This document shows positions 26,522-36,622 of a DNA stretch of 64,000 bases, one piece after another (the stretch's first letter is position 1; every line of letters begins with the position of its first letter). The notes under the pieces are model-generated. The model did not search any database. It worked only from the letters and a program-made list of their open reading frames with translations, and had not been told where the DNA came from. A program made the position numbers and the translations under genes. Source of the stretch: Karalla daura (taxonomy: Eukaryota; Chordata; Actinopteri; Chaetodontiformes; Leiognathidae); contig CM055198.1 of the NCBI GenBank assembly GCA_029224185.1, forward strand, positions 20,501,419 through 20,565,418, in the 5' to 3' direction.

Positions 26522-26558
26522 CACACATTCATAACGTGTTGCTAGTTATGAATGTGTG
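26522..26558. repeat. Perfect 14-bp inverted repeat (small hairpin)
   Basis: The arms at 26522-26535 and 26545-26558 are exact reverse complements around a 9-base loop. It lies about 50 bases past the end of dispersed repeat copy 7. Confidence 0.9.
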
Positions 26559-28004
26559 CACTCTGTTTCATCTGTAATTAGCTAATTGATTGCTAGCGAC
26601 CGGGGTGCCCATCCTGCGGTGATGTTTTTGTCTAAAAATGCTACAAAAACAAAGTGAAAAGAAAAAAACACTCACTATGAATCCCTGCTGACTGATCACT
26701 GCTTAATCAATTAATGGTCTGATTAATCACTGCATGCAAGTGCGGGGCTTGTAATAATTGGTTCGGGCATTGAACCTGGTTGCCGAGGACGTGTGTGAGA
26801 TGTTTCTGATAGTGGTGTAGAGCTGAGCTGCATCGGAGAGATCTAACAGTGGAAACTTCAGAAAAGTGTGCAGTAGAAAGCCCTGTCAGGCCTGCTGCGG
26901 GCCTTTAATGGCGCCCAGATTGATGGAGAGATTGCGAGCTTCCCGTGAGCTGCTGGGGACTCCAGCAGCTCTGTTCGTCTAACACCAAAGTCTCAGAGCA
27001 ATATGTGGCATTTGACGTTCAGCTGTTTAATGATCAACTTGCCCTTTGAGTGCGGAAATTAGATGTTTTTGTGCAACACAAAGCAATTATTTTTAATATA
27101 AGACAGTCCCGACGGGCGTTACCTTTAAAGGGGAGCTAGAATGGAAAAATACCTTTACCTTGACTTTCCTTAAGTAACGTCAGGCTTATTCCCAGACAAA
27201 AACATATGTCTCAAATCATGTCATCATCACGTCCACATTCATATATACAATTTTGGAAACTGGCGTGGAAGTCTAATAATGGACAAATCCACACATATAG
27301 AATATGACACCCTCCGCCTACACATGTTCAGATATATCTTGCAACTTTACACTCAGTTTGGTGAAGGTTCCAGTGAAATGTGAGTGTTTGCACTCTACTG
27401 GTTCCTCCTCAGTCTCTGACTTCTGTCCTCTGTTTCTGGCTCAAGGCTGGATGCATAGGCACTCCACAGCTGTATCGCTCCAGTTACCACTTCAGTTCAA
27501 GAAAAAGTTGCCACGCTCTGTTGTTTAGTAAGGATCTTAAAGTCGTATGACTGTTCCTGTGATTGGCAGGCGAGGCAGCCAATCAGAATAAAGCTGATGT
27601 GTGGTCGAGAGCTGCACTTGCAAACTAGCATCTGAGGCATTTCTGATGAAACCAGTGCTCCATAGCTTCTATGTTGTGCCCACTCTAGATCACCTTTGAC
27701 CCCTTCTTTTCCTGCCTGGACTTCTAACTTCTGCCTCGGTCTCAGAGCTGTTGCCGTGGATTGCATTAGTTTTTTATGGGTGTACTATAGCACCAAATAG
27801 GAAAATGGCAGCCCCTGTTAAAAACGTGTGAACTCTTAATATCTAAAGGAGGGTGGGGGGGGGGGGGGGGGGGGTCCTAGAGCAGTTCTCTGAAGGGACT
27901 TTCTGCTGCTCGTGCTGGTGCTGGTGCTGGTTTAACAGATCTGGAAAATATTCTACTAAATTCAGACCAGCAGAAGTGTGTTTAATAATTCACGTAGATA
28001 GTTT
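26559..28004. other. Gene-free stretch with homeodomain-site-rich part
   Basis: 26690-26760 has closely spaced TTAATCA, ATTAAT and TGATTAA strings. 27000-27130 is AT-rich and complex. A 20-G homopolymer occurs at 27855-27874. No exon was recognised. Confidence 0.4.
27855..27874. repeat. Homopolymer of 20 G
   Basis: An uninterrupted G run, 130 bases upstream of the CT tracts of the putative first exon region. Confidence 0.9.
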
Positions 28005-28005
28005 C

Positions 28006-28006
28006 C

Positions 28007-28057
<51 letters not shown>

Positions 28058-28068
28058 CTCTCTCTCTC
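28006..28068. repeat. (CT)n polypyrimidine tract
   Basis: Nearly pure CT with a few CC interruptions, just upstream of the putative long-isoform first exon. Confidence 0.95.
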
Positions 28069-28099
28069 AAACTATCCCTCCTCTCTTTGCAAGGTCAGT

Positions 28100-28809
28100 G
28101 GGTGCAGAAGGTTGGGCTTTAGTTGTGTTGTGTCGTCGTCACTTTCTCCTCGGAGCTGCAGGCTGCGACAGAGAGCCGTCTCTCTCTCTCTCTCTCTCTC
28201 TCTCCCTCTCTCTCTCTCTCTCTGTGCGGGCAGACACACTGAGCTGTGCCGGTCGGGGCAGCAGCGGCACAAACTGACGCTTATTTTCACCCACCTTCTT
28301 CTCCTTTTTCTTTTCGATTGCGCTTAGTTCCGCGTCCTGTTTCTGGGTACTAAGTGGACGATTTAACACCGGGCTAGTGAAACAGGCTGACAGGATAAGA
28401 GGACACACTTCTGTCTGAGCCTGTTTTCCAGCTGAGCTGGGAGCGGAGGAGAGAGAGCGCATCCTGGAGAGAAGAGGAGAGCAGGGGAGAGGACGCACCG
28501 CTGGGATTTTCTTTACATCTACGTTGATTCCTTAATTTATTAGATTATTTCATTATTTAAATTCCCACCGAGACTCCGTTTTTCCTTTTTTGGCTCATCT
28601 GTGGACACACTCAGAGAGATGACCGCACTGAATCATCCACCGGCTCCCTGTCATTTCTCCACCACCACCACCACCACCACCACCACCACCATCACCATCA
28701 CCCGCCCTTAGAATAAAGCTGCTGCCGCTGCTGGAACAAGTCAGCGTTGCTCTCACAGACGGGATTCACTCTTTACAATGTCTTGAGACGCCGTGGGGAG
28801 CCTACAGAG
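28100..28809 (+). promoter_or_regulatory. schip1: Putative promoter / 5' UTR of schip1 long-isoform first exon
   Basis: GC-richer sequence with a second CT tract (28179-28223) and an ACC/CAC run (about 28659-28700) ends at a strong splice donor (GTGAGT at 28819). It contains an upstream open frame of 30 codons (28619-28711; starts MTALNHPPAP, then a threonine run) and a three-codon one (28778-28786). Both would have to be bypassed for translation from 28810. The transcription start cannot be placed. Texture and the donor support a first exon; nothing here proves transcription. Confidence 0.45.
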
Positions 28810-28818
28810 ATGATGACA
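28810..28818 (+). CDS. schip1: Candidate first coding exon of schip1 long isoform (MMT)
   Basis: ATG ATG ACA is followed directly by a consensus donor, GTGAGT. It ends in phase 0, so it would join the phase-0 exon at 31554 to give an N-terminus MMTDYREDGMDL. In the same frame a TAA lies at 28714-28716 with no other ATG between, so the start cannot be further upstream. As I remember it, mammalian SCHIP1 has about twenty other residues before DYREDG, and the IQCJ fusion supplies yet another N-terminus. This minimal three-residue lead is therefore either a fish-specific form or a mostly untranslated first exon. An upstream IQCJ-derived exon outside the window could also feed the same acceptor. 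Confidence 0.45.
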
Positions 28819-29079
28819 GTGAGTATTTGGGGTTGGTTTTGGAGCAGATCGAGGGGGTCGGTGTGCTGGTTACAGCTGTAGTGGGTGTCATCCTGCCTGT
28901 GATGCTGATGCTGGGCGTTTCTGTTGCCGGGGCGATGGGCTCAGATCATCTGGGACTTTTTGGCAACATTACATCATTAGGAGAGTCTGTGCCGGTGGCA
29001 AATGGAGGAAACGCAGTGTCGTAATAATCTCGTAAAATGCTTTCAATCTGGACGAATAGACAATTTTTAGCAAATACAT

Positions 29080-29290
29080 GTGTGTAGTTTGCGTATTCAG
29101 CCTCTTGTATGCCTATGTTCTCTCCTCCCATAGTCCAGAAACATGCATTGAGGTCGGTTGGTGACACTAAAATTGCCCCTAGGTGTCAGCGAGAGTGAAA
29201 GGTGTGTGTATGTGTGTTTGCGTGTGTGTGTGTGTGGGTCCAGGGTGTACTCCCTGCCATCGCCCTGTGTGCACTAAATGTATAAGATAA
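29080..29290 (+). mobile_element. Dispersed repeat, copy 8
   Basis: Sense orientation: 'tgttctctcctcccatagtcc', 'gaaacatgcattgaggtcggttggtgacac', 'taaaattgcccctaggtgtcag', then an internal GT run and 'tccagggtgtactccctgcc'. The tRNA-like head is missing. Confidence 0.7.
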
Positions 29291-29618
29291 CGGGTGCATG
29301 TGTAGCCAGATGTGATCATGCATGTGCACAGCTGTCATACTCGGTGCACAGACTGGGCGTATGCGTCCATTAAGTCCTCTCCACAGTCCAGTTGTAGTCT
29401 TTGGAGGTAGTCTTTTGACATAATTTATCCCACCCTCCTCCCACCTTCGCACATGCACACCCCCCCTCAGAAAACACCCGGGGTGGGGACCGGTGCAGCT
29501 GTCAATTTGCATGTTATTTTGTGGCCAAATCCAGGCTGCACGGTCCCTGCAGCCTGCGCCTCGGTTAATCCCACAGCGGATCAGCTTTGCAGCTCCAGCC
29601 GGTCCGTCTTGCAGAGCC

Positions 29619-29676
29619 TTCCTCTCTCTCTCTCTCTTTTCCTCTCTCTGTGTCGCTCTCTCGCTCTCTATCTCTC
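29619..29676. repeat. (CT)n polypyrimidine tract
   Basis: CT-rich with a few interruptions. Confidence 0.9.
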
Positions 29677-31553
29677 TCGTAAACAGTCACTTTAAATGAT
29701 TACATGATTTCAGACGCGCTCATGCGTCCGTGGCGCGTCGACGCGGTGATATGTGGGATCTGGAGGCTGTTCACACCGGGATCGCACTAGAGGAAGTGGC
29801 TCGGATCGTCTACATTTCGCATGCACGCATCGCGCCTCGGATAGGCTGCACTTTTTCTCCCCTTTTAATAGCACTTAAGTGGTGACAAAGCCGAGATGAC
29901 AGGCCGGTTCACACAGCACAGCCAGTGATCCGGCGCCTTTCATGAACACAGCGGTAAGGTTGCCACATTTGCAAGCCTGTGTATCCCTCTCTTTTTTTGA
30001 AAAACAAATCTATCTGGGTTATTTTGCTTTATTTGCCGCGATTTCAGAGCGTGTTTGTAATGCTGTGTGTTCCCTCGAGTCCTGCCCCCTCTGTTGTAAA
30101 CCTTAAAGGGAGGGGGGGTCCTGGGGCTTGGTGACCATGGTGTTTTACATGTATTGTGAGGTATATACAGCAAAGCAGTAATCCTCCTTTCTGCCCCTGA
30201 TCTAATTTTTGAGGTTGTATAAAAATAATAATAGCAATAGCAATGCTGAGATTTAGCCCTTTGGACAGGTCTCCACACCCCCAGTGCAATGCAATATGAT
30301 TTTTAATAACATAGCTTATTCAGTGTAATGACACCCCGCCGGCAAAACTGTGGCCCCATTTGTGAACCTCCATCCCTGCCGGCAGCTCCTCTTTGACCTG
30401 GAGTAGCAGCAAAATGCAACTTCCTCAGCATTTAAGTGGCTTATGTCTTCCACACTGCATCAGCAAACCCTGTGTTCCTCCACACCGAGATGCTGAGTCA
30501 CGTCCCTTCGCCCAACGTGGATATTTTCTGCATTGTCCTGTGACATCAACAGCCGGCGTCTGCACAGGTGTGGTCCTGTGGCCATAACTCAGGAAAGCCT
30601 GTTATTACAGGGATGATTGTGATCCTGTGTGAGCTGCAGTTTTTCCCCCCTCCTTGAGCCTGAAGCAAATAGGACTGTGCAGTCATTGTGGTCCAAACCA
30701 GTAATCTGCAATCTTCCTGTAATTAATTCCTTTTTCCAGAGTAACTCATAATGCGGATCACGTAGGAATGTGTCGTTAATTTCTCTTTGCCCTGAGAGAA
30801 ATTTTGCTGCTCCTTGCTTTTCATTCCGTTTTTAAAAGTGGTGTGAGGCGCCGGGGTAATGCGCCCCCGGTAACTCTGCAAAGAGGAGGCCGTGGTCAGG
30901 TGGAGATTTGTGGACGGTTGTAAACAACGCAGACGTTTTTATTAGCTGTGAACTAATCAGTCAGGTGGTGATTGGGGCTCTGCGGGGGCATCGCAGTCAA
31001 GGTTAGACAGCGACTCTGGACTCATCTGGCAGTGTCACGGTTTGGGTGTTCTGTGTATTTCCATGTCAGCATCATTCAGAACACAATGCTTTTTCCCCAT
31101 GGTGCTGTACAGATGTAGCAGTGGGTGGTGGGATATTATTCTGACACATTATTCTGTCGAGTACTGCCCAAGCCCACACATACACACACACACACACTCA
31201 TTAAAACAGAGGAATTTGTAATCAGTTGGGGGAGCCTGTTGAGACTGTGAATCTTTGGATCAGTACAGTTGTTTAGCAGGACGTTCGTCAATAAACCCTG
31301 GAGAGACAGTGCTGGCAAAATGCTGCGCAGAAAGGAAGTTCCTGCGGGACAGGAAGTGCTTTGTGGTTGCCAGTCTCAAACCACAGACTAATCTAAGTCT
31401 ACACACTTCCCTAAATTCTTTCTTCATTTTCCCCATCTCCTTCCTCCTTCCCTGTTCTCTCTCTCACACACACTCTTTGTGCTATGTTGTTAAACCTCAG
31501 TTCTCCTGACACATGTGTTCCTAAAGTTCACTCTTTTTCTCTGTCCTTCGCAG

Positions 31554-32342
31554 GATTACCGGGAGGATGGCATGGACCTGGGCAGCGATGCATCCAGTCG
31601 CTCCAGCTCAGAGTCCAACTCCAACAAGGTCACGCCTTGCTCCCCTTCTCTTGACCTAGCCACTCTGGAGGACTACAAATCCTCCCCCTCTCTGGACCTG
31701 GTCACTTTAGAGGACTATGAGGAGGATGAGGACTATCAAGAGTATAAGAAGAAGGTGATAGAGGAGTGGGAGAGCGAGTATGGGGAGGACTACACCTCTC
31801 CACCGCCTCCCGACCAAGAGGAAGGCCGAGGAGGAGGAGGTGTGGTAGGTGTTGACAGCCTTGGCGAAGGCTACAGGAAGTCAGTGAACAGTCGCAGCCT
31901 CGCCGAAGAATTCCAGGAAGTGAAGACCGTCCCGCCCCTCCCGGCTCCCAGTGGTCGTCCCGCCACCTCAGTCGCAGCCGTCCCAGAGGAACTGAAACAG
32001 AACGGCAATCTGATTTTGCCCCGGAGCGACCAGCTGCACTCCCCCGGTGCACCTCAGGGCAACACAGGGACGCCCAAACCCAGCCACCGCAGCTCAGCTC
32101 AGAGCAGGGGGAGCCGCAACACTGGCTGGGGTGGAGGTGGAGGAGGAGGAGGAGGAGGAGGTGGCAGTGGGGGACGCAGAGGAGGATACAGAGATGAGGA
32201 GGGTGTAGAGGAGGAGCCTCTGCCCACCATGGACTGGGCAGCCCTGGAGAGACACCTGGCTGGTCTGCAGTGCAGAGAGCAGGAGAACCAGAACCTCAAC
32301 CACAACCAGAATCACAACATGGGCAAGACCCACTACACCTCT
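31554..32342 (+). CDS. schip1: schip1 long coding exon (263 codons, variable N-terminal region)
   Basis: The exon runs from a pyrimidine tract plus CAG acceptor to a GTAAGT donor, phase 0 at both ends. Its product begins DYREDGMDLGSDASS, which matches the start of the mammalian SCHIP1 body. It then has a Ser-rich segment and a twice-repeated SPSLDLxTLEDY unit (31641-31682 and 31683-31724). An acidic EEDEDYQEYKKKVIEEW block follows (human has a similar YQKKVIDEW), then a proline-rich linker and a run of 12 glycines (32130-32165). Near the end is the conserved PTMDWAALERHLAGLQ (about 32219-32266). The end is a fish-looking Asn/His-rich stretch (NLNHNQNHN). Most of it is predicted disordered. 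SCHIP1 binds merlin (NF2) and acts at the membrane-cytoskeleton interface. Identification rests on remembered sequence and is strong for the ends of the exon. Confidence 0.93.
32130..32165 (+). repeat. schip1: In-frame GGN run coding for 12 glycines
   Basis: GGT/GGA codons in tandem inside the long coding exon. The DNA is nearly a pure GGA microsatellite, so its length may vary between alleles without breaking the frame. Confidence 0.9.
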
Positions 32343-35300
32343 GTAAGTGTCCAAGGATTATTTTTCCTTGTGTGTGTGTGTCAAATGTTATCTCACGCAT
32401 GATGTGTCTGAGCACTCCCATGCTCTGCTGGGCATCTGTAATCCAGCAGTTATCCGTGTCAGATGGAACCTGGGAAACACGAGGTCAGGTTCACTGGAGG
32501 AAGGAGCACAGATTAGACGGTTAATGTAGCGCTAAGCTATGTGGACCAGCTATTAACAAGACTATCAGGGATGTCTGGAAAATGTAAACACACTGACTCA
32601 AAGAGGATCTCACTTAGTCCAACAGAGAAAGCAAATAGACTTATGCGGAGGTAAAAAGGCAAATATCTAATTTGTGCTTTGTTCAAGTCTTGTTAGCAAT
32701 TGGCTGCAGCTATTTGATGTGTTTAATCAGATAGCAGCTACAGGAAAGATTTGTTGTCTACCTTTCAGCCCTGAATCTGTTTAATCAATTAAAAAAATCA
32801 ACCTGGCCTCTGTAGAGGCCATGTGGAGTTCCCACCAGAAGAGGTCAGTGTTGCACTGACTTTCTGCAGGAAGCCGTTTAAGGCCTTAAATGCCAAAACA
32901 GCAGCAGCCGCTCCAGCACTAAAAGCTGGGAAGAATCTATTACATCACACTGTAAATCACAGTCCCAGAAGGAGTTTTGTGGTTTATTGTTCGTCTGTGG
33001 GTCCGTAAGGGCGTAGCTTTAAAAATGTTTCGGGAGGAGCAGGGGAAAATTGTTTACAGCAGCCATGGCTCCGGAGCTTTCACTTTGCTCGCATGTCACT
33101 GAGCAAAAACCAAACCTTGAATCGGAGAGAATAGGATTGGTCTTCTCCTTTGGTATGCAAGTGCCAAGACCTTTTCCTCAGTGCACACAGACAATAGCTG
33201 CAGCCAGTGGCATTGTGGGCTTGTTGTGGGTGTTGTGTGTCTTTGTTTGTCTGTCCTGGAGGCCCCCTCTGTCTCCCTGAGGCACGTCAGGAATGCAGCG
33301 AGAGAAGTGGGGGGATGAGAGGAAGGAAGGACGGAGGGAGGAAAGGACAGGAAGATGGTATCTTCGGGACCAGCCTGGTCGGGGGGCCACGTGGCTCATG
33401 TGTTTGTGTCAATGTTCATTACCTGCTGTCCATCTTAGTAGAGAAGGTCACATCCTGGTTTGCTTTAGTCTGGGGAAAGTCTGCTCTCTCTCCCCAGGCA
33501 CCGGACTGTGGTATAATTGACTTGGGTGGAGGAAAAATCTCTTGAAAGAAAACCTCTGTCTCCACATGCTATCCGCTTTCCTCCGCACCTACACACATTG
33601 ACACGCTCTTCACCGTAGACTCATTCTGGGTCTCTGCAGGGGCCTCACATGTGGGAACATGAAGGTGCTGGAAGATAGAGATAGCCTGGGCCTGATGGCG
33701 ATAAAGTGCCACAGCTCACTCATAAAAACCAGCCTCAAATTCCGATGGCCCTGTGTAGATAAGAAATTGGAATTAGCTGTGTAATCCCACCTGAGCCGGG
33801 AGCAGAGGAGATATACCAGAAAAATCGAGAGACCTGAGCTCATATCCCGAACAATCCCACTCTTAAAACCACTTAAGTGCTGTTGCTACCTCAGTAGATG
33901 GATTCCCATTATATGGATGATAGTAATACAATCATTGCAGAGCTTCTGAAAAGTAATTTGACCTCTTTGTATCTTAAGTCCTATCTCTGAGCCTCCACAT
34001 AGACCAGTAGACTATTATTGACCCTGCACCAACCTGCTAACAAGGGTACAAAAGCAGTCAAGTGTCAATTTGAGACACTGAGTCTCTCCCTCGAGACGTT
34101 CCCGGTCTCTTTATATGTCAAGGGGCGTCTGACTTTCTTAATTCTTAAAAGTGCAGGACTTAGCAGGGGCCCTGGAGGGAAGGGAGGCTTGGTGCTTTTA
34201 AAATGTTGTTAAATATTTAGGCCTCCACTCAGGCGGGACCACCAGCGAGATGATGCGTGTGCTCATGTATGGAGGGGTCTGTCTGGCTGGGATGTTCGCC
34301 CGGGTCCGCGGGGACGCAGATATTCATGCTTCAGTAGAGCTTCAAAAGCATCGGTGCTTTCAGAAAGACGGGACACAGTCGAGCTCAGAGCTAATAATCT
34401 GCAGCAGTCGCCCAGAGCCCAGAGACCGGGCTCTGTCACGGCAGCTGCAGCTCACCACCTGCAAAGACACATATGCTCGTATAGACGGAGCGTTTTCAAA
34501 TAAGGCTAAATGAGGTCTGAAGCAGACACTGTGTTGTCCTGGCTCCACATGTTAACAGTGACTGTGCAATCACAGGAGAAGTCTCCAGGTCTCTGAAAAC
34601 CTAACCTCTATTTGAAGTAGTTGCATAAAAATGCTGATTCCATTCTCACGTGTTGTTTTTAAGAAGCTGCAGCACAGTTAAAATGTTCAGGGGTCGCAGG
34701 ACATCACAGCATGTCTGAAGCTCAGTAATTAGCTCCTCATGTCATATTGTTGTCTAAAATGTGCAGGTTTTAAAGGATGTTGCGTGCTGAACCATTTTAC
34801 TCTCTGGATTTGCGCCGCATGCCGTTTCATTTTTCTGTCAGGGGGTCAGCTGCGGTGCTGCAGGTGTGTCGAGTTAGGGTGTGGCGTCTGGCTGCTATAA
34901 TTTCAGTAAACGCCTCGGGGGCCTGGGTGTGGGGGTCAGCAGGATTCATGAGGATGAGGGCTGTGCCGACCTGCTGTAATTTGTTTCTAATGAACTCTGG
35001 AGTCGCGTGGCAGAGAGGGGCCCACGGGGACCTCAAGCACACGAGGAGTAACTCTCTACCTCTAACCTCGCTTTCAGCCCCGCGCCCCTGAAAGATAAAC
35101 AATAATATTATTCTTCTGATCCAGTCTAAAGGTGAAAAAGGCAAAAAGGGGGTCGGTCTGCAAGCGTGGCCGGCCATGCTCAGAAATCCACCTGTGCGCC
35201 GCCCGAGGAGTGGGGGAAGTGTTAAATTCATGCCTACAGGGAACTTCTTTTTCAATCTGCCCACACCCACACTTACTCACACGGTTTAAAAACACCCCAT

Positions 35301-35375
35301 GGGCACATCAGGTTATAGCGAGGGAGTCTGTGCTGAGACCTGCAGCACCACTCCTACTTGAAAAGTGAGCAGCTT

Positions 35376-35376
<1 letters not shown>

Positions 35377-35406
<30 letters not shown>
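35377..35406. repeat. (CT)n microsatellite
   Basis: About 14 CT units. Confidence 0.9.
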
Positions 35407-35410
<4 letters not shown>

Positions 35411-36510
35411 CGCACACACACTGAACCTCGCAGAATCATGTCACATGATGTGATTGCATAGTTTCATATAGTGATAAAGACCAGCTGCCTGCAAGTGAGA
35501 CTGTCGAAGCTTAGGTTCTTTCACTGACTCACTAATGCCTCCTGACATGTGTGAAATTCGCAATATACATCTTCCTGCTACACAGAGGAAAGGTTAAGCA
35601 TGCAGCACCCTGTCAATGCCTTCATGGTGTCTTGGATCAAAAAGCTGACACTCACCTCAGCAACTGTATCCACAGTCTGAACTATGCATAGCCTCTAAAG
35701 ATCCAGTAGGTAAAGAGACAGATTAGCTTTTGCATCACTTTTTTCGATCTCCAAACTTCAGGTTAAACAAAAACAAATCAAGTGTATTTGGAAATAGTCT
35801 TCAGATAGAGGTTGGCTCATATGTGAGATAACAAATCTGCCCTGTGCTGTTCTTTTTCGCTGCTATCAGAGGAAGTGCACATCTGCTCAATAGCAAGGTG
35901 CTTCGTAAGCACAAAGTATCATAAAAACAGTGGAAAGGCCAAGAGCAGAATCCAGTTGTGCAAGGGTGCAGGGCTCTGCCCCAGAAAAGCACTCCTGTGG
36001 GCCTGGGGATGGTAAAAGGGCGACAAAGAAGTAGAGAGAGGTTATAGAAAAGAGCAAAGGAGGAGATTCCTCTCTGTCTCTCTCTCTGCCCCAGCCTGTG
36101 CTCTGTGATTACGTACGAGCTCTGCAGCCGAGCAGTGCTTGGCACCCTCTACTAACAACCTAACTACTACCCTCGGCCGGTCTTCAGACTGTGAAGAAGG
36201 AGGAGGAAATTGTAGGCCTTGAGAGGTCTCGAGGGCAGCCCTAGTGCACATAAATAGACATGTGTAAACAAAGCAGGGAAGTATGAGTTTAGGAGGGAAG
36301 CGAAACCTTTCAGGTGGATGGGAGGGATCGAGCACAACTCGTGGAAGGGGAGGAGGGGCGTGGGAGGAGATATAGAGGTGGAGGAGCAGATAGTGGATGT
36401 ATATATAAGTAGGAGGCGGGAGGAGTAGCCCCGGGCAGGGCTTTAGCCAGGTGTGGAGAATCTCTCTGAAGCTGTAGTGTAGGTTCAGCCCCCCTCAGCT
36501 TAACCACTGT

Positions 36511-36622
<112 letters not shown>

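Larger units (their letters stand above)
28819..31553 (+). other. schip1: Intron between MMT exon and long exon
   Basis: 2.7 kb. A CpG-rich part (about 29700-29850) may extend the promoter's CpG island. It also contains dispersed repeat copy 8 and a CT tract (29619-29676). The acceptor is a pyrimidine-rich 'ctctgtccttcgcag' ending at 31553. Confidence 0.5.

Noticed and set aside
28827..29024. Hydrophobic 65-codon open frame just after the first-exon donor, resembling a membrane segment
   Set aside because: It lies inside the predicted intron, has no homologue I recognise, and its hydrophobicity follows from GT-rich composition.
31702..32052. 116-codon open frame antisense to the schip1 long exon
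   Set aside because: It is a shadow of the GC-rich coding exon on the opposite strand, with no splice or homology support.
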